Assembly (NCBI GenBank): GCA_903926465.1
Contig: CAIYJE010000168.1
Coordinates: 1-47,007, forward strand
Source of the DNA: an uncultured Planctomycetales bacterium
Lineage (GTDB): Bacteria > Planctomycetota > Planctomycetia > Isosphaerales > Isosphaeraceae
Direction: 5' to 3'
DNA: 47,007 bases
Position numbers and translations under genes: made by a program. Positions 34,853 to 43,897 of this stretch are shown one piece after another. The notes beneath the pieces were generated by a model. It was not told the DNA's origin, made no database searches, and worked only from the letters and a program-made list of their open reading frames with translations. Every line of letters begins with the position of its first letter. The first letter of the stretch is position 1.

Positions 34853-35308
34853 ATGCGTGCTCGCAATGTGACTCAAGAAATTCAGGTGGCCGATCAGCCT
34901 GATCTTTCAGACTTCCAGGCGCTGGTTTCAACCGGTTTCCGTGGGGTTGTGAATCTTCGACAAGATGGCGAGCCTGAACAGCCGCTTGGTCCCGAACGTG
35001 AGGGAGAAGAGGTCCGGGCGCTTGGGCTTGGTTACCTGCATTGCCCGATGGGCGGAACGCCTCTGACCAGAGAGATGGTTGAAGGGGTCTCCGAGTTCAT
35101 TGAGGGATGCAGCAAGGATGGTGGTCGGGTGCTGGTTCACTGCCGCAAAGGGGGCCGGGCCATTGCCATGGTTCTACTGGCGCTGGCCAGGCAAGAGAAG
35201 TGGAATCCGGGCGAGGTGATTGCGGAAGGCCAGGAACTCGGACTGGTGGTCGATGGCCCGCTCCGGATGATTGTAGAAGACTACCTTCAGCGCGAAGGTA
35301 CAGCATAA
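34853..35308 (+). CDS. DUF442/BLH-type sulfurtransferase or phosphatase-like protein
   Basis: 151 residues, single domain. The pattern QPDLSDFQALVSTGFRGVVNLRQDGE near the N-terminus, YLHCPM in the middle, and VLVHCRKGGRAIAM (93-106) match the beta-lactamase-hydrolase-like/DUF442 family (TIGR01244). The catalytic loop C97-R-K-G-G-R102 has the six-residue length of rhodanese CRxGxR loops, not the seven-residue C-X5-R loop of tyrosine phosphatases, so persulfide chemistry is more likely. In other bacteria such domains pair with persulfide dioxygenases; none is seen here. AGAGG lies about 11 bases before the start. Confidence 0.72.
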   Translation: MRARNVTQEIQVADQPDLSDFQALVSTGFRGVVNLRQDGEPEQPLGPEREGEEVRALGLGYLHCPMGGTPLTREMVEGVSEFIEGCSKDGGRVLVHCRKGGRAIAMVLLALARQEKWNPGEVIAEGQELGLVVDGPLRMIVEDYLQREGTA

Positions 35309-35421
35309 AGGGCGGTTGCAGAACTGCGACTGGCTGGGAGTTGGCGAAGAGCGGGCCCCAGTTTTTTGGAAGCTGCCCCCAGGTTATGAGGCCGTTTTTT
35401 TCATTTTCGGGAGTTGAGTCG

Positions 35422-35736
35422 ATGATGCTGGCGCACATGGTGTATTTCACGTTGAAGGACCGTTCGGCAGAGAGCAAAACCAAGCTGATCGAGGCTTGCA
35501 AGCTCCACCTGAGCGGGCACCCTGGCATGGTCTTCTTCGCATGCGGAACGCTTTGCGAAGAGCTGAACCGGGAAGTCAATGACATGGATTTTGATGTGGC
35601 TTTGCACCTGGTCTTCCAGACCCAGGCCGACCACGACGTGTACCAGGTGGCCCCGAGGCACAACACGTTCGTTGCAGAGAATAAGGAAGGCTGGGCCAAG
35701 GTCCGGGTATTTGACTCGGTTGTGCAAGGGGCCTGA
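35422..35736 (+). CDS. Dabb (stress-responsive alpha/beta barrel) family protein
   Basis: 104 residues, single ferredoxin-like Dabb domain. The opening LAHMVYFTLKDRSAESKTKL, central FDVALHLVFQTQADHDVYQ and ending NKEGWAKVRVFDSVV are typical of this dimeric small-protein family, whose members range from stress proteins to polyketide cyclases. Function here is unknown. ATG 35422 is chosen for GGGAG eight bases upstream. The last codons and the following intergenic bases recur at 36954-37038 through a tandem duplication. Confidence 0.78.
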   Translation: MMLAHMVYFTLKDRSAESKTKLIEACKLHLSGHPGMVFFACGTLCEELNREVNDMDFDVALHLVFQTQADHDVYQVAPRHNTFVAENKEGWAKVRVFDSVVQGA

Positions 35737-35786
35737 ACTGCCTGATGCCCGGATCTTCGCGGGTGATTTTCTCGGAGGTTGATGGA

Positions 35787-36887
35787 ATGAAGCGGATCCC
35801 TGAGCTCGATGGCTTACGTGCCTTTGCAGCCGCCGTGATCCTTGCTTTTCACCTTTCGCCCCAGAGTTTGCCGGCCGGGTGGACGGGTGTCGATCTTTTC
35901 TTTGTGATCTCGGGATACCTGATCACCTCGATCTTGATCAGCCGCCCACTTACCGGCCGGGTGCTCTTTTCGTTTTATGTTCGGCGCGCGCTTAGAATCT
36001 GGCCCATTTATTACCTGGGCCTGGCCTTTGTGGTGCTGGTGAACCCATGGATTCCCTGGCCTTATTCGCTCGTGGCTTTGCCTTACTACCTGACGTATAC
36101 ACAGAACGTCTGGTTTTACTGGGGCGCAAAGCCGGTCCCTTTCAATCCGGCGTTTGACCATACCTGGACGCTGGCCCTCGAAGAGCAGTATTACCTGGTC
36201 TGGCCGTTGTTTCTGGCCGTGGTATCCAGACGTTTTTTACCTGTGCTCTGTCTGGCGACCGCCGGCGTTGCCTATCTGGGCAGGAGCGGCTTCGTCCTCG
36301 ATTTCCCGTATCCCTTGGTTATGAAGGAGCTACCCGACTGCGTACTGCTGTCTCGCTGCGACGGTTTCGCGCTTGGCGGCCTGCTGGCCTGGATTCTGGG
36401 CACATCGGCTATTCCCAGGCGATACGCTGGCGGGTTGCTCTGGGCGGCGCTCGGGGGAGCGAGCCTGTATCTAGGCACTGGCTTGTCACAGGAAGGGCTT
36501 CGGTTTTTTGGTGTGCCAAAGCCTGCTAAACCAGGCCCTACCATCTTGATGGTCGAAGTTTTCTACCTGGGTGTTGTGGGCCTGGTGGTGTTGCACTCGG
36601 GCAAACCGGTTCTTGCCTGGTTACGGCAGGGTTGGCTTTGCTGGTTAGGCATGATCAGCTATGGAATATACCTGTATCATTATTTGATTTACTGGATCGT
36701 GGATGGCTGCGCCTGGAACTACGATAGGGCTTATCAGCAATCCTGGTCGGTTGGGTTCTGGAAAGTCGTGATAACGCTGGCCGTGGCCACGATCTCCTGG
36801 TATGCGATTGAGCGTCCATTACTGGGGCTGAAGGATCGGTTCCCTTATGAGTCCAGTAAGGGGGCTTCTCCAGAGTCCGGACCATGA
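35787..36887 (+). CDS. Acyltransferase-3 family membrane protein, copy 1
   Basis: 366 residues with about ten membrane segments. Family landmarks are RIPELDGLRAFAAAVILAFH (catalytic H22 region), GWTGVDLFFVISGYLIT (31-47), FYVRRALRIWPIYYLGL and HTWTLALEEQYYLVWPLF, as in OafA/YrhL-type O-acyltransferases that acetylate sugars, peptidoglycan or lipids using cytoplasmic acyl-CoA. No SGNH domain is attached. CGGAGG eight bases before ATG 35787 fixes the start. It is one of two tandem paralogues; in the first 60 residues 50 are identical to copy 2. The substrate is unknown. Confidence 0.88.
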   Translation: MKRIPELDGLRAFAAAVILAFHLSPQSLPAGWTGVDLFFVISGYLITSILISRPLTGRVLFSFYVRRALRIWPIYYLGLAFVVLVNPWIPWPYSLVALPYYLTYTQNVWFYWGAKPVPFNPAFDHTWTLALEEQYYLVWPLFLAVVSRRFLPVLCLATAGVAYLGRSGFVLDFPYPLVMKELPDCVLLSRCDGFALGGLLAWILGTSAIPRRYAGGLLWAALGGASLYLGTGLSQEGLRFFGVPKPAKPGPTILMVEVFYLGVVGLVVLHSGKPVLAWLRQGWLCWLGMISYGIYLYHYLIYWIVDGCAWNYDRAYQQSWSVGFWKVVITLAVATISWYAIERPLLGLKDRFPYESSKGASPESGP

Positions 36888-36955
36888 AGTTGCTTCCAGA
36901 GCGCGCCGTAGGCTTCCTTGTCGAACGGTGGGCAGCCGGTAGGGTACTGGCCCAA
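36885..36955 (-). pseudogene. Remnant of the 3' end of the Old Yellow Enzyme gene
   Basis: This matches 38146-38216 at about 88 percent over 60 compared bases. Its minus-strand reading is GQYPTGCPPFDKEAYGALWK against GQYPTGCPPFDKEAYGPIWK in the intact gene. It is the cut-off tail of that gene, carried along when the acyltransferase unit was duplicated. Confidence 0.85.
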
Positions 36956-36995
36956 GGTTCGGGTGTTTGACTCCGTCGTGCAGGGGTCTGAACCG
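36954..36995 (+). pseudogene. Remnant of the 3' end of the Dabb gene
   Basis: AAGGTTCGGGTGTTTGACTC reads KVRVFDSVVQGSE, against KVRVFDSVVQGA-stop at the end of the intact Dabb gene (35698-35736). The following bases up to copy 2's start also resemble 35737-35786. It joins directly to the Old Yellow Enzyme remnant at GGCCCAAGG. Confidence 0.85.
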
Positions 36996-37038
36996 GCTTC
37001 GCCCTGGGCATGGTCCGGATCTTCGGGAGCAGAGATTG

Positions 37039-38148
37039 ATGAAGAGGATCACCGAGCTCGATGGATTGCGTGCGATTGCAGCTTCGGTGATTCTTGCGTT
37101 TCATCTATCGCCCGCGAGTTTTCCGCCTGGTTGGACTGGGGTTGACCTTTTTTTTGTGATCTCGGGGTACCTGATCACCAGCATTTTGATCAGTCGCCCG
37201 GTCACCAGCCAGGCGTTGTATTCATTCTATGCCCGGCGAGCACTCAGGATCTGGCCCATTTATTACCTGGGGCTCGCTTTCATGGTGCTGTTGAATCCCT
37301 GGGTTCCCAGGCCGTATTCGCTGGCCGCCTTTCCTTATTATTTGACGTATACGCAGAACTGCTGGTTCTACTGGTCGTCGCAGGTGGTTCCGTTCAATCC
37401 GGCGTTTGACCATACCTGGACGCTGGCACTCGAAGAGCAGTACTACCTGATCTGGCCGCTTCTGGTTGCGCTGGTCCCCAGGCGGTACTTGCCGCTGCTT
37501 TGCTTACTTGTGGTGAGTATTGCGTACCTGGGGCGGAGTGGAATGGAACTGTACTTTGTGGTTCCGGTGGTTCTCTCTCCGTTGCCGGAGCGGGTGCTGC
37601 TTTCCCGTTGCGATGGGTTTGCGCTCGGTGGGTTACTGGCGTGGCTTCTGGGCCAGTCGGGATGGCAGCGGCAGAAGATTTCGTGGTTGCTTTGGTCTGC
37701 ACTGGGGGCGGCCAGTCTGTATCTTGCCTCCGGGTTTTACGAGGGAGGGCCCGCATTCCTTGGCCTGCCTACCCCTTCCAAACCCGCCCCAACAATTCTG
37801 ATGGTCGAGCTTTTCTACTTCGGTGTGGTTGGCCTGGTGGTATTTCACGCAGGGCACCGAGCCCTGGGCGTGTTGCGGATTCGCTGGCTTTGCTGGCTGG
37901 GTATGATTAGTTATGGTATTTATTTATATCATTATATGATTTATTGGATGGTTGATGGCTGCGCCTGGACGGAGGTCAAGCCGTACGTGCAGCCCTGGTC
38001 AACACGGGCCCTGAAAGTGGCTATCACTTTGGTGGTTGCGGTCATTTCCTGGTACGCCCTGGAGCGTCCGCTTCTGAGGCTCAAAGACCGATTCCCTTAT
38101 CAATCCGGTAGGAAAGACAGCGGTCAGGCGTCTGGTTCTGCCGCCTGA
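37039..38148 (+). CDS. Acyltransferase-3 family membrane protein, copy 2
   Basis: 369 residues, the closely related partner of 35787-36887, with the same landmarks: RITELDGLRAIAASVILAFH, GWTGVDLFFVISGYLIT, RRALRIWPIYYLGL and DHTWTLALEEQYYLIWP. ATG 37039 has GGGAG nine bases upstream. Differences are concentrated after residue 55 and in the extracytoplasmic loops near 170-190 and 235-260, which could change substrate choice. Its 3' end overlaps the convergent Old Yellow Enzyme gene by 25 bases (38124-38148). Apparently functional. Confidence 0.88.
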   Translation: MKRITELDGLRAIAASVILAFHLSPASFPPGWTGVDLFFVISGYLITSILISRPVTSQALYSFYARRALRIWPIYYLGLAFMVLLNPWVPRPYSLAAFPYYLTYTQNCWFYWSSQVVPFNPAFDHTWTLALEEQYYLIWPLLVALVPRRYLPLLCLLVVSIAYLGRSGMELYFVVPVVLSPLPERVLLSRCDGFALGGLLAWLLGQSGWQRQKISWLLWSALGAASLYLASGFYEGGPAFLGLPTPSKPAPTILMVELFYFGVVGLVVFHAGHRALGVLRIRWLCWLGMISYGIYLYHYMIYWMVDGCAWTEVKPYVQPWSTRALKVAITLVVAVISWYALERPLLRLKDRFPYQSGRKDSGQASGSAA

Positions 38149-39548
38149 AGCGTTTTCCAGATCGGTCCGTAGGCTTCCTTGTCAAACGGTGGGCAACCGG
38201 TGGGATACTGGCCCAGGGGATGGCTTTTGGACCGCATGAGCGTGGTGCAGTAGCTGAACGTGCGACAGATCCGTTTCTGGTCGAGTCCCTCGTCAGACTG
38301 AAGCCGGCGAGCGAAGTCGGGTTGAGAGAGTGAGGCCCGGCCCATGCCGACCGCCGTCACGCCTCCGGCACGCACTTCGGCGGCCGCGGCCGAGAATGCG
38401 AATTGCTGGAGCCAGCTATAGCCCGAGCCAATCACCACCAGGTCAGGAAAGGCGCGCTGGATGACCCGGGTGCAGTGGATGTGCCGGGCAACACCAATGA
38501 GCGGATGTTCGGGAGAAAGGTACCCTTCGCTGGGAGCATATTCGAAGGGGCGCAGCAGGTGAGGGCTGGCATAGGGGTTCCCCAGTGATACGTTAACCAT
38601 GGCCACGCCCAGTGCCTGAAGTTCTCCAATGAGTTGGAGCGGTTCCGTAAGATCGGGTTCCAGCGGGTTTTCGGGATTGGTGCCCCAGCAGGTCTCCACG
38701 GGGGTCTGAAATGGGACCGGCGCCCCGGTTCCGCCTTCACCCTTCAAAAATGGAACACCGTCGAACAGGTTCAAGCGGCTGCCGACGATCAGGTTCGGGT
38801 ACTGCTCGCGAGTTCGGGAGACAATGGCGCGGATGAAGCGGGTCCGGTTTTCGTAGGATCCGCCGTACCGGCCTGGCCGGCGCCTGGCGGCAAGCAGTTC
38901 GTTCAGCAGATAGCGATGGCACTGTTTCAGATCGACAAAGTCAAAACCTGCCTGGTAGGCCAGTCCTGCGGCTCGAACGTAGTCATCCTGTAGTCGGTCG
39001 AGTTCGTCGTCGGAGATCAAGTGTGCATGGGCTGTGGGCCCGCTGGGTCCTTCCCGCTTTGGCAGTCGAGAATCGAGCAGGGGGTCTGCCTGGGCAATGA
39101 TCGGTTGCTGGTAACTCCAGCGCCCTGAATGGGTGAGCTGAACTCCAATGAGCAGGTCCGAGTCATCTCCCAGGGCCTTGCGATGGGCCGTTCGCGTTCG
39201 TTCGACCAGTTCCTGGAGGTTGGACAGCGTTGAGGCATGGATGATCAGTTGCCTGCAATTAGCCCGGGCCTCTGGCACCACTGCGCAGGCTTCGCCCCAA
39301 ATCAGCTTGGCCCCGCCCGAGCCAAACCGCTCGAAACGGCGGAACGTGAGTTCTCCAGGCTGGCCATCCGGGGTGGCATCGCAACCTTCCATCGGCTGGA
39401 TTGCCAGCCGATTGCCGACCCGGCGCCCATGGACATGAAACGGGGACCAGAGCGGATCCAGGGCCGTGTCGAACTCCAGGCGGAGGTTCAACTGGGCGGC
39501 GGCATCGCGGATCGACTCGATCGTCTTGAATTTGAAGAATCGAGACAT
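38124..39548 (-). CDS. NADH:flavin oxidoreductase / Old Yellow Enzyme family protein
   Basis: 474 residues from ATG 39548. The FMN-binding TIM barrel shows NRLAIQPMEGCDA (strand 1), GVQLTHSGRWS (strand 4, FMN/substrate His), and GFDFVDLKQCHRYLLNELLA followed by RYGGSYENRTRFIRAIV, the hallmark of this family. VIGSGYSW and VGMGRASLSQPDF hold the FMN phosphate. The C-terminus has CRTFSYC and later GCPPF, a partial version of the cysteine set that binds 4Fe-4S in 2,4-dienoyl-CoA reductase relatives. It is longer than plain OYEs (about 360) and lacks the second dinucleotide domain. It likely reduces an activated C=C bond; substrate unknown. A truncated copy of its 3' end lies at 36885-36955. Confidence 0.85.
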   Translation of the reverse strand: MSRFFKFKTIESIRDAAAQLNLRLEFDTALDPLWSPFHVHGRRVGNRLAIQPMEGCDATPDGQPGELTFRRFERFGSGGAKLIWGEACAVVPEARANCRQLIIHASTLSNLQELVERTRTAHRKALGDDSDLLIGVQLTHSGRWSYQQPIIAQADPLLDSRLPKREGPSGPTAHAHLISDDELDRLQDDYVRAAGLAYQAGFDFVDLKQCHRYLLNELLAARRRPGRYGGSYENRTRFIRAIVSRTREQYPNLIVGSRLNLFDGVPFLKGEGGTGAPVPFQTPVETCWGTNPENPLEPDLTEPLQLIGELQALGVAMVNVSLGNPYASPHLLRPFEYAPSEGYLSPEHPLIGVARHIHCTRVIQRAFPDLVVIGSGYSWLQQFAFSAAAAEVRAGGVTAVGMGRASLSQPDFARRLQSDEGLDQKRICRTFSYCTTLMRSKSHPLGQYPTGCPPFDKEAYGPIWKTLQAAEPDA

Positions 39549-39753
39549 CAATCAGGCTTCCGAAAGGCCTGGGTTCGTTGCGTGTGGGCGGGCACTTTCA
39601 ACCCCCGGCCTGGACATGTTCCGGTTGCTTGACGCTCCATGCGCAAGGGTCGTAACATGATTCTAGCGAGCAACCTCGAAACTTTCGCTCAATACCGCAT
39701 TGCATGCTCGGATGGGGCCGGCAATCAAGCGGCACCTCTCTGGAGAGCGATTC

Positions 39754-42606
39754 ATGATATCTGGTCGTTTTCGGCCTGCCCGGGCTGTTGTGCTGGCCTG
39801 CATGGCCTTGGTTTGTCTTCTGCCGGTTGTCCATGGTCAGGCACCAGGCCCCGAAGCGGCAAGTGCCGGCGAAGTTGAGGCCGAGCGAAAATTCCTGCAG
39901 GGATTACGCGATCGTGGTTATTTCGATCTCGCCCAGGAGTACTCGGAATCGCGGCTGGCCCTGAAAGATCTTTCTGCCGGTCTGCGTTCCGCGCTTGCTT
40001 ATGAAGCGGGGCGTGGCCTGATCGAGCAGTCAAGCATCACCGCCGACCTCGACCGGCGTCAGGCGTTGCTGGAACAGGCACGCACCAGGCTCACCGAGTT
40101 CACGCAGACCTACCCCAATGATGGTCTGTTGCCGGAAGCACTCGTCCAGCTTGCTCGCGTTTACATTGAGAAGGGGCACACCGCTCTGCTTCAGGCGAAC
40201 GACGTCAAGGCCGAGGATGACCAGGGCAAGCCGATCCCAGCAGGCAAGGCCGAGCGTGAGGCCAGGCTGGCTGCGGCTCGGGCTTCGTTTGGTGAAGGGC
40301 GCAAGGCGTACGACCAGGCGCACACGCGATTGAAGGCCGATTTTGACGCACTTCCCAAGATCATTCCGGATGGTGATCCCCGGCGACTGATTCGCGACCG
40401 GGCGCATACGGCGCTGATGAACCAGGAACTGCAACGGGCGATTGCTGACTACGAAGAGGCTCAGACCTACAACCCCGGCAGTAAAGAACGTGACAAGCTG
40501 CTGCATGAGGCGTCTCGGCAGTTCAAGGATTTGCTCGATCGCTACCGGGGGCAGATGGCGGGCCTTTATGCCCAGATGCTACGCGGGAAAAGCCTGGAGG
40601 AAAAAGGGGAACTGGGCGCGGCCATGGCCGACTATGACGAGTTGATGTCTCACTCCGATCCCGCGATCAGACCGCTCCAGCGCAAGGTGGGTCACTTCCG
40701 GATCATCATTCTGGGGAAGCGGAAGGAGTATCCGCTGGCCGTTGATGAGTCTGCCAAGTGGCTAGCCGCTTACCCCAAAGAGCGAAACTCAGAGGAAGGG
40801 CTGGGGGTTCAACTGGAAATGGCCAGGAATCTGCTGGCTCAGGTTCCAAGCATTGAGGACGACGACGAGAAGGACCAGGCCACGCGCAAGGCGGTGGAAC
40901 GCTTGTCGGAAGTGGTTCGATTGCCGTCGGCCTATAAAGCCGAAGCGCTGACGCTATTGCAGCAAAATCAGACCAAGGTCACCAAAAAGGCCAGCCAGGT
41001 TGCGAACCTCTCGTTCGACGATGCCATGTCTCAGGCAGACACGGCAATCAGCACTCAAGACTGGCTGCTTGCGGAAACCTTGCTCAAACAGGCAATCCGG
41101 AAGGCCGACCTGGCGCGTGATAGTGAGAAACTGAATCGTGCCCGGTACTTCCTGGCATACGTTAACTACGCCACCGAACGGTACTACGAGGCGGCCGCTC
41201 TGGCCGATCATCTGGCTAAGCGGTATCCCGAGGCCGAACTCTCGGTCAAGGCCGCGGACCTTGGGCTGGCCTCGATGTACCAGGCCTACAACAAGTACAC
41301 CGAGGTGGATCGCCAGAGCGACCTGGATCGGCTGAATGAACTGGGCGGCTACACGATCAAGACCTGGCCTGAAACCGAACAGGCCGATACGGCCCGGCTG
41401 ACTCTGGGCGAGATCGCGCTCGGGCGCGGTCAGTTCAGTGAGGCTGCGACCTGGCTGGAAAGCCTGCGAGCGAGTTCTCCCAAGCGTCAGGATGCTCTGG
41501 TCAAAGCAGGTGATGCCCACTACCGGCTTGCCCGCAAGTTGAAAGAGCAGGGGGATGCCGCCGGGTCCGATCGGGAATCTAAGGCCGCGCTGGAGCTGGT
41601 GGAAACCGCCTTGAAGCAGCGGGAAGAGGCTGGCGCTTTGCCAACCGACGCGGGTCGACTGGCCAACATCAATGCGCTGGCGGAAATCTATCGGACCAGC
41701 GGTCGGCCGGCCGAGGCGGTGGCGTTGCTGGCCCCTGTGGCCCAGGGTGTGGAAACGGCAATTCCTTCCAAGGAGACCGCGCCGCTGTATTCGGCCGGAC
41801 TCTCGATCTTGCTGCGATCGTATCTGGCGGCCGGCGAGCCGTCCAAGGCTACGGCCGTCATGACCAGTCTTGAGAAGATCGCTCCGTCCAAATCGGCACT
41901 AACCCAGCTTTATTTTGAACTCGGGCGCAGTCTGAAGGCCGAACTAGATACGCTCCAGAAGGCCAATAATACCGAGGGTTACAAGAAAAACCTGGACGCG
42001 TACCAGCAATTCTTGCAGGCCCTGGCATCGAGCCAGGTGGGCCAGAGTTTTGACTCTCTGCTTTGGGCCGGCGAATCTTTGCTTGAGCTGAAGATGGCCA
42101 AGCCGGCCGCTGAGATCCTTGAGAAAGCGATCCAGACCTATTCCAAGGACGAGGCGTTTCTCAAGCAGGAAGAGAGCACCAACCGGTTGCTCAGGGCACG
42201 ATTGAAGCTGGTGGGCGCATTGCGACAGAGTGGCGATGTGGCGGGCGCTCGGAAGCTGGTGGATGAGCTGATCAAGGCGAACGAAAAGGTTCTGGAGCTG
42301 GTCATTGAGAAGGGGTTGGTCATTGAGGAACAGGCCAAGGCCGCCAAGGGGATCCAGGATCAGCAGAAGTTCTGGAAAGAGGGTGAAAGTCATTGGCTCA
42401 AGCTTGCCAAGCAGCTCAGCAATTCCAAGCAGCGCAAGCTGGAAAGCTTTGATGCCTGGTACCACGTGGCGGTGGCGCAACAAGGGCTGGGTGAACAGAA
42501 AAAGGCAATTGCAAGCCTCAAGGGAATCATTACGGTGAGCCCTTCGGTGGGTAGCCCAGACATGAAAAAGAAGTATGAAGATCTGATCAAGCGGCTGGGG
42601 AATTGA
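39754..42606 (+). CDS. Large exported TPR-repeat protein
   Basis: 950 residues from ATG 39754 with TGGAGAG about eight bases upstream. The signal peptide is about 1-28 (RAVVLACMALVCLLPVVHG). The mature protein is almost wholly helical TPR and TPR-like repeats, for example GYFDLAQEYSESRLALKDLS, YPNDGLLPEALVQLARVYIEKG, YFLAYVNYATERYYEAAALADHLAKRYPEAE, ADTARLTLGEIALGRGQFSEAATWLE and WYHVAVAQQGLGEQKKAIASLKGI. This size and style resemble tol-pal-type or outer-membrane assembly scaffolds in planctomycetes. The next TPR gene begins 53 bases after the stop, so the two probably form an operon. No catalytic domain is seen; partners are unknown. Confidence 0.8.
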   Translation: MISGRFRPARAVVLACMALVCLLPVVHGQAPGPEAASAGEVEAERKFLQGLRDRGYFDLAQEYSESRLALKDLSAGLRSALAYEAGRGLIEQSSITADLDRRQALLEQARTRLTEFTQTYPNDGLLPEALVQLARVYIEKGHTALLQANDVKAEDDQGKPIPAGKAEREARLAAARASFGEGRKAYDQAHTRLKADFDALPKIIPDGDPRRLIRDRAHTALMNQELQRAIADYEEAQTYNPGSKERDKLLHEASRQFKDLLDRYRGQMAGLYAQMLRGKSLEEKGELGAAMADYDELMSHSDPAIRPLQRKVGHFRIIILGKRKEYPLAVDESAKWLAAYPKERNSEEGLGVQLEMARNLLAQVPSIEDDDEKDQATRKAVERLSEVVRLPSAYKAEALTLLQQNQTKVTKKASQVANLSFDDAMSQADTAISTQDWLLAETLLKQAIRKADLARDSEKLNRARYFLAYVNYATERYYEAAALADHLAKRYPEAELSVKAADLGLASMYQAYNKYTEVDRQSDLDRLNELGGYTIKTWPETEQADTARLTLGEIALGRGQFSEAATWLESLRASSPKRQDALVKAGDAHYRLARKLKEQGDAAGSDRESKAALELVETALKQREEAGALPTDAGRLANINALAEIYRTSGRPAEAVALLAPVAQGVETAIPSKETAPLYSAGLSILLRSYLAAGEPSKATAVMTSLEKIAPSKSALTQLYFELGRSLKAELDTLQKANNTEGYKKNLDAYQQFLQALASSQVGQSFDSLLWAGESLLELKMAKPAAEILEKAIQTYSKDEAFLKQEESTNRLLRARLKLVGALRQSGDVAGARKLVDELIKANEKVLELVIEKGLVIEEQAKAAKGIQDQQKFWKEGESHWLKLAKQLSNSKQRKLESFDAWYHVAVAQQGLGEQKKAIASLKGIITVSPSVGSPDMKKKYEDLIKRLGN

Positions 42607-42659
42607 TTGATCCGGACATCCGCACCTTGCCTCGAACATTCGTTTTGCGGGGATGACTC

Positions 42660-43793
42660 ATGAAAAATCTCAGGTCTAGGGATCGGAATTGTTCCAAGAG
42701 CGGTTGTGTTTGGGGTAGGCGGATCCGTACCGGCCTCCTGACTGGCTCCACGATGGCGGCAACGGTCTTGTTCTCGGTGCTGGCAAGCGGAGACACCATC
42801 AAGTTGCTGCCCGACCGGGCGGAGAAGGCGGGAGCCAAACAATTCAGCGGACAGATCACTGCGGAGTCTCCAACCGAGGTCAAGATCAAGCTGAACTCCG
42901 GTAAAGAGGAAACCGTCCCGGTTTCCAGCATCGACACGGTGACCTATGACGGAACCTCGCCCAGCTTTCTGCTGGCGGAATCTCGCTTGAACTCCGGCTC
43001 GATTGCGGAAGCCGCCGACTTATTCCAGAAGGCAACCGGCGAGGCCAAGGGGAAGGTTTCTCTGGAACGGGCCGCCATGTACGGCCGAGCCCGCGCTCTG
43101 ATGGAACTGGCCTTGGTGGATCAGGCCAAGGGGGCCGAAGCGGCCGATGCCCTGGAAGCGTTTGCCAAGGCGCACCCCACCAGCCGTCAGGTTGGCCCTG
43201 CGCTCTCGGCTTTGGTTCGTCTGCGGCTGAACCAGGGCGATGTAGCCAAGGCTGAGAAAGCCGTGAATGATCTCAAGGCCAAGGTTAAGCTGAGCCCGGA
43301 CCTGGCCAAGGATCTGGACCTGGCATCGGTTTATCTGGCCAAGATTCAAGCCAAGAAGGGTGAGAACGAGGCTGCCATCTCTGCGCTTGATGCAATTGTG
43401 GCCGAGGCCGGCAAAGGCTCTCCACGCTCACGCGAAGCCTTGCTCGCCAAGGCGGAATGCCTGGCCGCCCTCCAGAAATATCCAGAGGCCGAAGCCGCCG
43501 TGCGTGAGGTGATCTCACAATCTCTACCAGAAGACACACTGGTGCAGGCAGAGGCTTACAATACGCTGGGCGATTGCCTGAAAGCCGCGGGCCGGCCGAA
43601 GGATGCGCTGATGGCGTACCTCAAAACCGACATTCTTTATGAGGGGTCTAAAGAGCAGCACGCCCGGGCGCTTGCACAAATTGTTGAACTCTGGCGCACC
43701 CTCAAGCAAGATGGCCGTGCCAACGAGGTGCAGGAACGATTACGTTTGCTCTATCCCCTGAGCCCGTACGCCAAGACCAAGGCTGCTCGCTAG
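42660..43793 (+). CDS. Exported TPR-repeat protein with N-terminal beta domain
   Basis: 377 residues. An Arg-rich start and membrane segment (about 24-43) act as signal or anchor. A small beta-strand region follows (about 60-97: FSGQITAESPTEVKIKLNSG and the VPVSSIDTVTYDG segment), similar in style to the SH3-like pieces that precede TPRs in other planctomycete exported proteins. TPRs fill 100-370: AEAADLFQKATGEAKGK, GENEAAISALDAIVAEAG, LQKYPEAEAAVREVI and AEAYNTLGDCLKAAGRPKDA. Immediately downstream of the larger TPR gene; likely cotranscribed and perhaps in one complex. Confidence 0.75.
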   Translation: MKNLRSRDRNCSKSGCVWGRRIRTGLLTGSTMAATVLFSVLASGDTIKLLPDRAEKAGAKQFSGQITAESPTEVKIKLNSGKEETVPVSSIDTVTYDGTSPSFLLAESRLNSGSIAEAADLFQKATGEAKGKVSLERAAMYGRARALMELALVDQAKGAEAADALEAFAKAHPTSRQVGPALSALVRLRLNQGDVAKAEKAVNDLKAKVKLSPDLAKDLDLASVYLAKIQAKKGENEAAISALDAIVAEAGKGSPRSREALLAKAECLAALQKYPEAEAAVREVISQSLPEDTLVQAEAYNTLGDCLKAAGRPKDALMAYLKTDILYEGSKEQHARALAQIVELWRTLKQDGRANEVQERLRLLYPLSPYAKTKAAR

Positions 43794-43860
43794 CCGAAGA
43801 TGGGGCGATGCTGCGGGATTCCCTGATCGTTCCTGGCACCGGGCCAGCTCTGCGGTTTTG

Positions 43861-43897
43861 GTCTGATCCGAATTTCCATTTGGGTTACGGATCAGAC
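43861..43897 (+). other. Perfect 10-bp hairpin after the TPR operon
   Basis: GTCTGATCCG (43861-43870) pairs with CGGATCAGAC (43888-43897), loop 17 nt. It is 67 bases past the stop of the second TPR gene. Lacking a T run, it may be a transcript-end stabiliser or a factor-dependent terminator. Confidence 0.5.
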
